Shown one piece after another: positions 27,732 to 36,582 of a stretch of 64,000 nt of DNA. Under the pieces are notes generated by a model, which was not told the DNA's origin, did not search any database, and saw only the letters and a program-made list of their open reading frames with translations. A program made the position numbers and the translations under genes. Position 1 is the stretch's first letter; the number at the start of each line of letters is the position of its first letter. Where the stretch lies: positions 62,001 to 126,000 of the forward strand of contig CANLTN010000007.1 of the NCBI GenBank assembly GCA_947494035.1, read 5' to 3'. This DNA is from Pseudovibrio sp947494035 (GTDB lineage Bacteria > Pseudomonadota > Alphaproteobacteria > Rhizobiales > Stappiaceae).

Positions 27732-28481
27732 CTATTTAACTGCATGCGATGACCATTGTCTGGCAGGTTCGGATGCATAACCGATCCAGTTGTCCATGAA
27801 TGCTTCCAGCCAATGCAGCACTGCGGGGTCGTATACGAAGCTTTCGCGGAAATGCTCGCCGCGTTTCTTAGCGCCTGGCAGTACCAGACGATGTGCGGCA
27901 CGGGTCGTCCAGCGGTGCATCATGGCGTACGTCAGTTCCGGATGAAATTGAATGCCGAATGCATTTTTGCCAACGCGGATTGCCTGATTTTCGTAGGTCG
28001 AACTCGATGCCAGCAGCTCGGTACCTGACGGCAGTGAGAAGCCTTCGCGGTGCCATTGATAAACCTGTTCGGGCCACGCCATAAGTTTGGTGCCGGATTG
28101 TGTTGCTTTCAGCGGGTAATAGCCGATTTCGACCAACCCGTCGTCACGCCCTGTTACCGTGCCGCCGAGGTGTTTGGAGAGCATCTGTGCGCCGAGGCAA
28201 ATCCCCAGATATGGCTTGTTTTCCTTGAGTGGAACGTTGATCCAGTCGATTTCCCGTTTCACAAAATCATCACTGTCATTGGCACTCATTGGACCGCCAA
28301 AGATGACTGAGCCCGCGTGTTCTGCGAGTGTTTCCGGCAATGGATCGCCAAAGCGTGGACACCGGATATCCAGTTCAAAGCCGCGTTTGACCAATTGTTG
28401 TCCAACGCGACCGGGGTTTGAGGTTTCCTGATGCAGCACCACCAGCACTTTAGGCTGGTGTTGAGAAATACCTTCTTTCAT
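27732..28481 (-). CDS. Class I glutamine amidotransferase-like protein
   Basis: A 249-residue protein resembling the glutaminase domain of GMP synthase. The nucleophile cysteine is in GICLGAQ near residue 95 and the His/Glu pair in FHPELT near 178, so the triad is complete. Free-standing members of this family hydrolyse glutamine or gamma-glutamyl amides, or have lost a clear partner; the substrate here is unknown. The terminator hairpin abuts its stop codon. A TerB-like gene lies upstream on the same strand, 30 bases away. Confidence 0.85.
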   Translation of the reverse strand: MKEGISQHQPKVLVVLHQETSNPGRVGQQLVKRGFELDIRCPRFGDPLPETLAEHAGSVIFGGPMSANDSDDFVKREIDWINVPLKENKPYLGICLGAQMLSKHLGGTVTGRDDGLVEIGYYPLKATQSGTKLMAWPEQVYQWHREGFSLPSGTELLASSSTYENQAIRVGKNAFGIQFHPELTYAMMHRWTTRAAHRLVLPGAKKRGEHFRESFVYDPAVLHWLEAFMDNWIGYASEPARQWSSHAVK

Positions 28482-28511
28482 TTATCTCCTAACCACTAAG
28501 TAGACTAAGAA

Positions 28512-28976
28512 TTATTGCCCCCCCTGTCGATGAGCAACTTTTTGTTTGAGCTCCATGCGGTCTCTGGACGAGACTCCTAACAGCTCGGCAACGCGCCAAA
28601 TTGTATTGTCTTCAAATTCGTGAACTGACCCATCTGCGAAGCCCATTTCCCAGAGGATCTCAATGACTCTAAGTCGCTGTTCCGGCTCAAGCTTGCGCTT
28701 GAGGACAGATGTAAAGCGGTAAAGATCGACAGAATCCTCGTCGCGTTCGCGTGCAAGGTCCATGAGCTCCTGAGTGTCGTCCTCGCTCAAATCGTATTGT
28801 TGTTGTAGAATACGTTTGAGCTGGTCCAGCTCCTGTTGCCCGATTTCGCCATCTACTGTGATGATATGGAACATGAGCGCCGCCACTGCCAGCCGTTCAT
28901 CATCTTCAGAAAAGCGGCCTTCTTGCTCCTGTTCGCCTGACAGGCCTTTGAAGAATTTTTTCAGGGCGTCCAGCAT
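28512..28976 (-). CDS. TerB-family (tellurite-resistance-like) protein
   Basis: A 154-residue cytosolic protein with the all-helical TerB fold: ERLAVAALMFHIITVDGEIGQQE with the acidic metal-binding motif, and a second similar repeat LWEMGFADGSVHEFED. Chromosomal members with this length (COG4103-like) are widespread in alphaproteobacteria and usually have no tellurite phenotype; the function is unknown. It lies directly upstream of the amidotransferase-like gene and may be cotranscribed. Confidence 0.82.
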   Translation of the reverse strand: MLDALKKFFKGLSGEQEQEGRFSEDDERLAVAALMFHIITVDGEIGQQELDQLKRILQQQYDLSEDDTQELMDLARERDEDSVDLYRFTSVLKRKLEPEQRLRVIEILWEMGFADGSVHEFEDNTIWRVAELLGVSSRDRMELKQKVAHRQGGQ

Positions 28977-29341
28977 TCATATGCTCCATGCAGTTTTTTG
29001 TTTTCTTGTAGCTTTATTTAGTGCTTTTCTGAGATGCGTAAAGTGTCTCGGCTCTGATTGGAATACTATTGATACGCACAAATAATTACAAATACGAAAG
29101 AAAGGGAATTAATACCGCCAGTTTGATACCTCTTGATACTGCGACACTTGGTAGCAAATGTGATATAAGTCCTTGGTTCAGAACGACTGGTGGCTTTGTT
29201 CCGGGTCTTGTAAGACTTTAACTAATCATAATTTAGACGTTTTCTACGGGCTTTGTGCCCTGTATTTGTTGAGTACAAGCTGCTTACATGTGAGTCCAAT
29301 TTTGGGCTTCAAGAAATCGTCCACTAGGATACTTAGACTAA
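28977..29341. other. Divergent intergenic region, terB / asmA
   Basis: About 365 AT-leaning bases that must contain promoters for both divergent genes. I see no operator, RNA gene or repeat here that I could support. Confidence 0.35.
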
Positions 29342-32326
29342 ATGAAACGCTCTCTTCTTATCTTTGGAGCTCTGGCTGCTCTTTTGGTTTGTAGTCTGGT
29401 GCTTGCACCGCTTCTCGTTCCGCAGCAACAGCTGAAAGCCCAAATTGCGGAAACATTTGAGACGGCAACCGGATGGAAGCTGCGTCTTGATGGACGCACG
29501 AGTGTGGATCTGTTTCCGACACTGGCTATCGAGGTTGAAAATGTTGGTGTTGCCGGTGCCGCAAGGGCTGACGGGATCGAGTTTGCCAGGGTTGAAAAAG
29601 CCCGATTTGAGCTGAACTCTCTGCGTCTGCTGACTGGTGGCAACATCATTCGGAATATTGAACTTATCGAACCTAACTGGACTCTTGAGATTGATCAGGC
29701 GGGAGCTGCCTCCTGGCAGCCGCTGTTTGCCAGTGATGACGACGGGGAGGCTCCCGTGGTTGCTGCAAATATTGCAGGCCGGGTTGCTTCCTTTATGGAT
29801 CAGCTGGATCTGGATACACTCAGCATTGAACGAGGTCAGATTTCATACAATGAACCTGACCCTAAAGCCCCGCTGGTGTTTTCCAATATCGACCTGGCGC
29901 TGAACTTTGAGAGCGGCAGTGATGCTCTGACCGCTGAGGGAGCGTTCGCTCTTGGCGATGAGCGGTATGTGGTTGGTGGTCGTGTCGGATCTGTAACTGC
30001 CTTGCAGAATGCGCAAGCGACTTCTGTTGAGGCTCACGTTGTCGGACCGGCACAGGAGAAATTTGGCTTTGAAGGTCAACTAGCGTTTGGTGCCCGACCT
30101 GTTGGGCGTTTGCAAGTGTCAGCGGAACTGCCGGACCTTGCTGCCTTTGCAGCACAGCATGGTGTGAAGTTTCCAGAAGGCATTGGAAGCGGTGCACTGA
30201 CCGGTGAAGTACAATTCCGTAAACGCGGTATTCGTACCAAAGGTCTTTCCATCACCTCAGGTTCTGTTGCTTTTGGCGGTGACATTGCGCTCAATTATCT
30301 CGAAGACGGCTATGAGCTGAAAGGTCAGGTTACCGGCCAGTCTCTGGATTTTGAGCAGCTTCTTCGTCTTGCCGGGCTGGATGCAGCGGCGTCGGGCTTT
30401 GCCAATGTGGATGCCTCGTTCTATGGCGTTGGGCAGTCTTACGAGGAACTGGTTTCCGGTCTTGAAGTTGAGGGTGGTGCACTCCTGAGAAAGGGGCGTA
30501 TCGCCAACATCCAACTGCCAGAGATGCTAGCGGTTGAAGGGCGCGATGAAGCGCTTGACGATATGGATCTTACCGTGGTCTTCTCGGGCCTTTCCAATCC
30601 AATGGAGCTGAAAGGCACTGCGCGTTGGCAGGGTGAGCCGATCGTTCTGCAGGGTGGGTTGCGATCAGATGCGAATATTGATCTGGCGTTCTCCAGCGAG
30701 ATGTTTTCAGGCAGTTTGACCGGGCCGTATTCCTTAAGTGATGGCTTTGACGGGATCTTTGCCTTCCAGACGGATGACTTCAATAATCTGGCACGCTGGT
30801 ACGGACGTCCGCTGCCTCGATACCTGCGTGGCAACAAGTTTGAGCTGGCTGGGCGCTTTGAAGCTGACGTAGATGGCGTTTCCTTTGAGAATGCAAAGTT
30901 TAGACTGGATGACACCAGCCTGACCGGTAGTGGCCGCTTAGATACCGGCGAGATTCCAAAACTCAGTGGTGAGTTGCAGATCAAGCAGGCCTCCTTTGAC
31001 AAGATGTTCTCTCGCAGTGACGCCAAGAATGAAAAGGGTGAAGGTGCCTATGACTTTTCGGTTCTGCGCAGCTTCGATCTGGATCTGGCACTTTCTATTG
31101 AGGACCTCAGCCTTGGTGCGCTTCGCGGTAAGAATGCCGAGTTGAAAGCTGTGCTGTCTGAAGGGCGGTTGGCTTTGGACGTTGCGCGGGTTGGACTTTA
31201 TCAGGGTGAGGGCGCTGGTAAGCTTCTTTTGAATGGCGCAACGATCAAACCTGGCATCTCTGCCGAGTTCTCGCTCAAGGGTATTGATGCAGCGCCTTTC
31301 CTTGCCTCGCTAGGTGATATGCCGCGTGTTGATGGCAATCTTTATGCCGAGATGGATGTGAACACCTCTGGCAACACCCCAAGTGATTTCTGGGTCAACA
31401 TGGGCGGGGCGCTCAGCTTCCAGCTTGGCAACGGGATGTTGCACGAGCTGGATGTTGATCGACTGGTCGCTTCCGTTGGCAGTGAAGGTATCTCCGGTTG
31501 GCCGTTTACCGACACGGACCGGACAGAGTTTTCCAGCTGGGGTGCGGATGTTGTCTTTGATAGGGGCACCGCGGAGTTCCAGGCGCTGACCTTGCAGAGC
31601 AAAACCGCTCTTGTTGAAGGGCGGGGTGCGATCAACATCAAGGACGGTGAGGTTCTGTGGTATTTGCAGCCAAGTCTGCTGGATCAGAGCAAGGTTGGCG
31701 GTGAAGGCACCGAGACGGCGCAGTCTGCTGACATGGCACCGTTAAAGATCCGTGGCTCGATCAATCTTCCGAGCTTTGAGGCTGTCGATAATCAGGAATA
31801 CGCTAGTGCGTCTTTTGGGGATGTGAAGAAGACCCAGAAGCTTTCTGACAAGCTGGCGGAAGATCTGGAAACAGCGAAGACCGTTGAAGAGGTGCAGCGC
31901 CTGCGTACTGCTGCGGCGAAGGACGGACAAGTGAATGCGCCGGAGCCTTCCGAGACGGTTGCAGAGGAACTGCCTGTTGCTACGCAGCCATCGAATGAAG
32001 ACGCCAGTGTAACGACGGCTTCGGTTGCTGAAGAGGATCTGCCTCCGCTGACTGACGATGTTGCGGCGAATACGGATGGTACGAAGGTTTTGGTGCCTGT
32101 TGCAAAGCCAGAGGATGTGCCAGCGCCTGCTGTTGTGGCCTCAACGATCAAAACATCTGCCAAGAGCGGCGCGCCGAAGCGTGACCTCAAGCGCCGTGAT
32201 GTTGTGCCTCGTGGACCGGGCAATGTGAATGTGCAAGCAGTTGCGGACGGGACGGCCGATACGGATGCAACGCTGACCTCATTAGAGGAGGCGTTTGGAA
32301 TGCCTGCTGGCTTCCTTACCGACTGA
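29342..32326 (+). CDS. AsmA-family envelope protein
   Basis: A 994-residue protein anchored in the inner membrane by an N-terminal helix (LLIFGALAALLVCSLVLAPLL) with the bulk in the periplasm. The start of the AsmA domain is typical (KAQIAETFETATGWKLRLDG, then VDLFPTLAIEVENVGV), and the C-terminal AsmA_2-type region is seen around residues 550-830. Family members form long beta-groove bridges that move phospholipids between membranes. The last ~150 residues are a disordered Ala/Val/Glu/Thr-rich tail. It stands alone between a divergent gene and its own terminator. Confidence 0.88.
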   Translation: MKRSLLIFGALAALLVCSLVLAPLLVPQQQLKAQIAETFETATGWKLRLDGRTSVDLFPTLAIEVENVGVAGAARADGIEFARVEKARFELNSLRLLTGGNIIRNIELIEPNWTLEIDQAGAASWQPLFASDDDGEAPVVAANIAGRVASFMDQLDLDTLSIERGQISYNEPDPKAPLVFSNIDLALNFESGSDALTAEGAFALGDERYVVGGRVGSVTALQNAQATSVEAHVVGPAQEKFGFEGQLAFGARPVGRLQVSAELPDLAAFAAQHGVKFPEGIGSGALTGEVQFRKRGIRTKGLSITSGSVAFGGDIALNYLEDGYELKGQVTGQSLDFEQLLRLAGLDAAASGFANVDASFYGVGQSYEELVSGLEVEGGALLRKGRIANIQLPEMLAVEGRDEALDDMDLTVVFSGLSNPMELKGTARWQGEPIVLQGGLRSDANIDLAFSSEMFSGSLTGPYSLSDGFDGIFAFQTDDFNNLARWYGRPLPRYLRGNKFELAGRFEADVDGVSFENAKFRLDDTSLTGSGRLDTGEIPKLSGELQIKQASFDKMFSRSDAKNEKGEGAYDFSVLRSFDLDLALSIEDLSLGALRGKNAELKAVLSEGRLALDVARVGLYQGEGAGKLLLNGATIKPGISAEFSLKGIDAAPFLASLGDMPRVDGNLYAEMDVNTSGNTPSDFWVNMGGALSFQLGNGMLHELDVDRLVASVGSEGISGWPFTDTDRTEFSSWGADVVFDRGTAEFQALTLQSKTALVEGRGAINIKDGEVLWYLQPSLLDQSKVGGEGTETAQSADMAPLKIRGSINLPSFEAVDNQEYASASFGDVKKTQKLSDKLAEDLETAKTVEEVQRLRTAAAKDGQVNAPEPSETVAEELPVATQPSNEDASVTTASVAEEDLPPLTDDVAANTDGTKVLVPVAKPEDVPAPAVVASTIKTSAKSGAPKRDLKRRDVVPRGPGNVNVQAVADGTADTDATLTSLEEAFGMPAGFLTD

Positions 32327-32347
32327 CAAAAGTACAGAGAAAAATAT

Positions 32348-32381
32348 AGGCCCGGAGTGATGACTTCTCCGGGCCTTTTTT
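32348..32381 (+). terminator. asmA terminator
   Basis: 9-bp perfect stem AGGCCCGGA/TCCGGGCCT followed by TTTTTATT, about 20 bases after the AsmA-family stop. Confidence 0.85.
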
Positions 32382-32432
32382 ATTAGTGCGAGTTATTGTC
32401 GTTTGATTGAAGCAAAACAGACAGAACGCGTT

Positions 32433-34718
32433 CTAGATGAAGTCGATCTCGTTGCTGAGTGGCATCTGCCTGATGCGTTTGCCTGTCGCTGCGAAGATCG
32501 CGTTCGCCAGTGCCGGTGTTGAAGGCGGTGTGCCCGGTTCGCCAGCTCCGCCCATGCGCGGAGAGTTCTCCAGCAGCTCGACGGTGATCTTTGGAGCCTG
32601 ATACATGCGCATGGCGTCGTATGTGTCGAAGTTGGCTTGTTCGACCTGCCCATCTGCCCACGTAATTTCCTGCCCCAGTGCCTGACTGAGACCGAAGTTG
32701 ATGCCGGACATGATCTGATCTTTGAAGATACCCGGATCAAGAACAATACCTGGGTCTGCCACTGCCCAGACTTCCTCGATAGTGACGGTATCGTCTGTGA
32801 CATCCACCTGCACCACCTGAGCGGTCCATGTGCCGAAGGAAAGGACATGTGCAATGCCGCGGCCTTTGCCTGCTGGAAGAGGTGTTCCCCAACCTGACAT
32901 TTCTGCGACGCGTTTCAGCGCTTCGCGGGCTGGCAGGAATTCTTCGCTGGTCATGTGAGCCAGACGGAATTCCAGCGGGTCCTTGCCTGCTTTGTGGGCT
33001 GCTTCGTCAATGAAGCTTTCATGGAAGAAACCGTTGATGGAGTTACCGACCGAGCGCCAGAACCCTATTGGAACCTGAAGGTCTGCTACATGTGCCTGGC
33101 ATCGTTGGTTTTCGACGTCCAGTGGCTGGTTGTAGGCACCATCAAGAACAGTGTTGTCCGGGCCCAGAGGGCTGAGGGCAGGGAAGGTCCTTGGCATCAC
33201 GCTTTGGATGATGGATGGCGAAGCCACGTGCATGTCCATGGTCTTCAGGGTGCCATCTGGTGTCACCTGACCTTTGAACTCACCAATCGCCATTGGGCGG
33301 TAGGTGTCATGCTGGGTGTCTTCTTCGCGGGTCCATGTCACTTTCACAGGATTTGGTGCTGTCGCTTCAGCAACGACAGCGGCATAGAGCGCAAAGTCAG
33401 CTTCCAGACGACGACCAAAACCGCCACCAAGGCGGGTGGTGGTGACGTCAATGTCAGCGCTGTCCATATCGAAATGGCCTGCAACAACGGTTTGAACGAT
33501 GCCTGGCGCTTGCGTTCCGGTCCAGATGCCGATTGTATCTCCGTCGTGCTGGGCTGTGGCGTTCATTGGCTCCATAGTGGCATGCGCGAGGAATGGAACG
33601 CGATATTGCGCTGATACTTCTTCGCTTTCCGGAATTGAGGTGTAGACTTCTGCATCGGACCCGGTGCCGCCAAGCTCGAAGGTGGCTTCCTGTGTCAGAG
33701 CGTTTTCAAGGGCGGACCACATCTGGTCGGTGTTTTGCAGGGAGAGCGGGTCGTCCCATTCAATCTCCAGAGCCTCTGCCCCTTTGAACGCGGCCCAAGT
33801 GTTATCTGCAACAACGCCAAGGCCTTCGCCCGCGATGGTTCTGATTTCAACCACGTCTTTCACGCCGGGAATGGCGAGTGCTGCAGTCTTGTCATAGCTC
33901 TTGAGGCCGACACCCTTACGCGGGGCCATTCTTACGGAGCCGTAGGCCATGTTCGGTAGCTGTACGTCGATACCGAAGATGCGACCGCCGGTGACTTTGT
34001 CTTTCAGCTCAACGCGCTTCTGCGATTTCCCGAGGATCTTCCAGTCGCTGGCTTTCTTCAGTTTCATCTCGGTTGGTGGTGAGATGGTTGCTGCTTTGCT
34101 TGCCAGTTCACCATAAGTGACAGAATTGCCGGAGGCAGTGTCGGTGATGGTTCCATTTGCGAGTGTGAGATTGTCCTCACTGGTGCCAAAGTGCTCCGCA
34201 GCTGCTTTGAGCAGGACGAACTTTGCAGTGTATCCAGCTTCGCGCATTTTCACGAAGGCATCGGTCATGGAGGATGAACCGCCGGTCACATTCATACCGA
34301 TGAACTTGGCCACAACCTTCATTGAGCTGCGTGCCATCTCTGCCAAGACACTCTCGTCATAAAAGGCGAAGGGTGCCGATTCTTCAAACATTGCGGCGTT
34401 GAAATAGGCAGGGCTGGACGGGCCGTGTTCGACAACAACCTGTTCCAGCGGAACTTCCAGCTCTTCTGCAACCAAAGCGGCCAGTGTGGTGTGCGCGCCC
34501 TGACCCATTTCCGCGCGAGGTGCGATGATGGTGATGGTGTTGTCCGCACTGATCATCACATATGGGTTGAACGGGGTATCACCCTCCGCCTTGTTCGCGT
34601 CCAGCGGGTTCGCATAAGGCTTTTGGTAGAAGTAGTAGCCGACGGCGAGGCCACCTGCTGCTGCAACGCCGAGGCCGAGAAAGGCACGGCGGGTATATTT
34701 TCCCAAACGGCTCATCAT
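32433..34718 (-). CDS. Molybdenum hydroxylase large subunit, IorB-like (xanthine dehydrogenase family)
   Basis: Molybdopterin-cytosine-dinucleotide subunit of a periplasmic aldehyde/N-heterocycle oxidoreductase of the isoquinoline 1-oxidoreductase type. The 761-residue protein starts with a twin-arginine signal (YTRRAFLGLG, then a hydrophobic stretch), and contains APRAEMGQGAHTTLAAL, GGGFGRRLEADF, FWRSVGNSINGFFHESFIDE and GGAGEPGTPP, all typical IorB cofactor motifs. The start ATG overlaps the small-subunit stop (TGATG), with GGGAG upstream; a second ATG follows at once. The oxidised substrate is unknown. No cytochrome partner gene is adjacent. Confidence 0.88.
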   Translation of the reverse strand: MMSRLGKYTRRAFLGLGVAAAGGLAVGYYFYQKPYANPLDANKAEGDTPFNPYVMISADNTITIIAPRAEMGQGAHTTLAALVAEELEVPLEQVVVEHGPSSPAYFNAAMFEESAPFAFYDESVLAEMARSSMKVVAKFIGMNVTGGSSSMTDAFVKMREAGYTAKFVLLKAAAEHFGTSEDNLTLANGTITDTASGNSVTYGELASKAATISPPTEMKLKKASDWKILGKSQKRVELKDKVTGGRIFGIDVQLPNMAYGSVRMAPRKGVGLKSYDKTAALAIPGVKDVVEIRTIAGEGLGVVADNTWAAFKGAEALEIEWDDPLSLQNTDQMWSALENALTQEATFELGGTGSDAEVYTSIPESEEVSAQYRVPFLAHATMEPMNATAQHDGDTIGIWTGTQAPGIVQTVVAGHFDMDSADIDVTTTRLGGGFGRRLEADFALYAAVVAEATAPNPVKVTWTREEDTQHDTYRPMAIGEFKGQVTPDGTLKTMDMHVASPSIIQSVMPRTFPALSPLGPDNTVLDGAYNQPLDVENQRCQAHVADLQVPIGFWRSVGNSINGFFHESFIDEAAHKAGKDPLEFRLAHMTSEEFLPAREALKRVAEMSGWGTPLPAGKGRGIAHVLSFGTWTAQVVQVDVTDDTVTIEEVWAVADPGIVLDPGIFKDQIMSGINFGLSQALGQEITWADGQVEQANFDTYDAMRMYQAPKITVELLENSPRMGGAGEPGTPPSTPALANAIFAATGKRIRQMPLSNEIDFI

Positions 34719-35182
34719 CAGGCTCCCAGCGTTTGTGCTGCGTCTTTGATCGCGGCTTTGATTCTTGGATAGGTTCCACACCGGCACAGGTTGGTCATGG
34801 CATCGCTGATGTCTTCATCGGTTGGGGCCGGGTTTTCTTCCAGCAGAGCAACCGCAGCCATGATCTGGCCGGACTGGCAGTAGCCGCATTGTGGGACTGA
34901 GTGCTTCATCCATGCTTGTTGGACAGCGTGCAGCTCATTGCCTTCAGAGATGCCCTCAATGGTGGTGATCTCACCTTCCACATCGCCAACAGGCTGGGAA
35001 CAGGAGCGCACCGGCTCACCGTCGATCAGAACTGTGCAGGCACCGCAGGCGGCGATTCCGCATCCAAACTTGGGGCCTTTTATGTCCATAATGTCCCGAA
35101 GCGCCCACAGGAGTGGCATTTCCGGATCAGCTTCTATCTCTTGGTTTTGACCATTCACGGTCAGAGGTATTTTCGGGTACAT
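34718..35182 (-). CDS. (2Fe-2S) subunit of the molybdenum hydroxylase, IorA-like
   Basis: A 154-residue iron-sulfur subunit that passes electrons from the molybdenum site. The plant-type cluster is bound by GCGIAACGACTVLIDG and SC, and the second, helical-domain cluster by QCGYCQSGQI and NLCRCGTYPRI. It has no signal peptide, as expected for a protein carried through Tat by its partner. The start ATG 35182 gives MYPKIPLTVNG; a GTG six codons earlier is possible and neither has a strong ribosome-binding site. It overlaps iorB by one base. Confidence 0.9.
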   Translation of the reverse strand: MYPKIPLTVNGQNQEIEADPEMPLLWALRDIMDIKGPKFGCGIAACGACTVLIDGEPVRSCSQPVGDVEGEITTIEGISEGNELHAVQQAWMKHSVPQCGYCQSGQIMAAVALLEENPAPTDEDISDAMTNLCRCGTYPRIKAAIKDAAQTLGA

Positions 35183-35215
35183 TGATTGGGGATCTCGCAC
35201 ACTTATTTAGGAGAC

Positions 35216-35232
35216 TTAAGTTCTCTTAACTT
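35216..35232. promoter_or_regulatory. Candidate TetR operator
   Basis: Two overlapping inverted repeats, TTAAG-TTCT-CTTAA (35216-35229) and AAGTT-N5-AACTT (35218-35232), lie in the 127-base gap between iorA and the divergent tetR-type gene. This is the usual place for a TetR autoregulatory operator. The identification is by position and symmetry only. Confidence 0.4.
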
Positions 35233-35309
35233 ATGATCTTGCGGCATTTTGTCAATGCATCATGCCAAGAATAATTGACATGCGATAGAAGGGGGCATAT
35301 CTCCATTTC

Positions 35310-35972
35310 ATGACCAACCAGAGTTTTCAGCGCGCCAGATCCGCCGAAGCGAAGGCGCAGCGCCACAATGATCTTATCCGTGCCGCGACCAGTGTTCTTG
35401 AAGAGGACGGATTTGACGGGCTGACTTTGCAGGCTATTGCCAGCCGTGCAGGGATCGTAAAGTCAAATATCTATCGGTATTTTGAGACGCGGGAAGCTCT
35501 TCTCATGGAATTGCTGCTGCACGATTTTGTGGAACTGACCACAGACCTTGAAAAGCAGGTTACTGAAGAGATGACGTCTGCGGATATGGCGAAGCTTCTC
35601 TCGGAAAGGTTTGCCTCGCGCCATCGGCTATGTGAGCTCATGAGCCTGATTGCGCCGACTATGGAAAAGAACATTTCCATAGAATGTGTCCGCGATTTCA
35701 AACGCGGCTTGCTTGCTGAAGCGGAACGGGCAACCGCTGTGTTGCAACGCGGACTGCCCTGGCTTGATGCTGACGAGGCCATGTCTGTCTTCTTTAGCAT
35801 TCACGTGTTCGTTGCTGGCCTTTGGCCTATTACCAATCCTCCGCCAGTTATCGATACGCTCTACAAAGAACCGGAGTTTGATGCATTTAAGCATGAATTT
35901 GCGCCGACTCTGTTTGGTATGATCACGGCCCACTTGCTCGGTCTGGAAGCTATAAAGAAGCTGAGCGAATAA
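35310..35972 (+). CDS. TetR/AcrR-family transcriptional regulator
   Basis: A 220-residue repressor-type protein. The N-terminal TetR helix-turn-helix (AATSVLEEDGFDGLTLQAIASRAGIVKSNIYRYFETREALL) is clear at about residues 24-65 when read in pieces, e.g. AIASRAGIVKSNIYRYF. The C-terminal ligand domain is of no recognised class. It is divergent from the iorAB-type operon and probably controls it. Its 3' end overlaps the convergent phnN by 23 bases. Confidence 0.9.
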   Translation: MTNQSFQRARSAEAKAQRHNDLIRAATSVLEEDGFDGLTLQAIASRAGIVKSNIYRYFETREALLMELLLHDFVELTTDLEKQVTEEMTSADMAKLLSERFASRHRLCELMSLIAPTMEKNISIECVRDFKRGLLAEAERATAVLQRGLPWLDADEAMSVFFSIHVFVAGLWPITNPPPVIDTLYKEPEFDAFKHEFAPTLFGMITAHLLGLEAIKKLSE

Positions 35973-36555
35973 AAGCTCTGACCGCTTGTTCGAGCTGGTC
36001 GATGCCGACCTTTGGGTCATTGATGTTTTGTATCTCCACCAAATCTGGAAGATCGGGCAGGGATAAATCTGCCCGCCTGAGACGTTGCTCTATGTCCTCT
36101 GCCGTCTCTCGACCTCTGATCGCAAGACGTTTTGCGAGGATGTGAACTGGCGCGGTGATGTGGATGACCAGCAGCCTTTGATATTTTGAAACGGCTTGCG
36201 CCAAGGCTTTGCGGGAGCCGTTAGCGATTGCGGTTCCGCCTTTGGCGATGTGATCATCAATGCTCTCCGGCAGTGCATATGTTAGCCCATGAGCAGGCCA
36301 GAATAAGGCTACGCGGCCCTGATCAATGAGCTGTGCCATTTGCTTATGGCAGATGGCTTCATGTGGCTCGGAGCCGGCATCGGAGGGGCGGGTGATCAAC
36401 CGGCGGGCGAACAGGATGTGTGTGTCGCCTTTGCAGCGGTCCTGATAGCCGTAGATAAGTGTGTCCTTGCCGGCGCCACTTGGACCAACGACCATGACCA
36501 AAGCGCCGGGGCCAAGCTTTTTGGTCTGTCTCTCGTCTTTGTCCAAAACTGTCAT
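35950..36555 (-). CDS. phnN: Ribose 1,5-bisphosphate phosphokinase PhnN
   Basis: Makes 5-phosphoribosyl 1-diphosphate from ribose 1,5-bisphosphate, salvaging the ribose by-product of C-P lyase. The 201-residue kinase resembles guanylate kinases, with Walker A VGPSGAGKDT near residue 24, RRLITRPSDAGSEPHEAI and the lid-type segment RGRETAEDIEQRLRRA. It follows phnM on the same strand with a gap of about 27 bases and overlaps the end of the convergent tetR gene. Confidence 0.9.
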   Translation of the reverse strand: MTVLDKDERQTKKLGPGALVMVVGPSGAGKDTLIYGYQDRCKGDTHILFARRLITRPSDAGSEPHEAICHKQMAQLIDQGRVALFWPAHGLTYALPESIDDHIAKGGTAIANGSRKALAQAVSKYQRLLVIHITAPVHILAKRLAIRGRETAEDIEQRLRRADLSLPDLPDLVEIQNINDPKVGIDQLEQAVRAFIRSASL

Positions 36556-36582
36556 TCGAGATCCCTATCTCTTAGGTTGCCA

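Noticed and set aside
28512..28976. Tellurite-resistance operon
   Set aside because: Only a stand-alone TerB-like gene is present; terC, terD and terZABF are absent.
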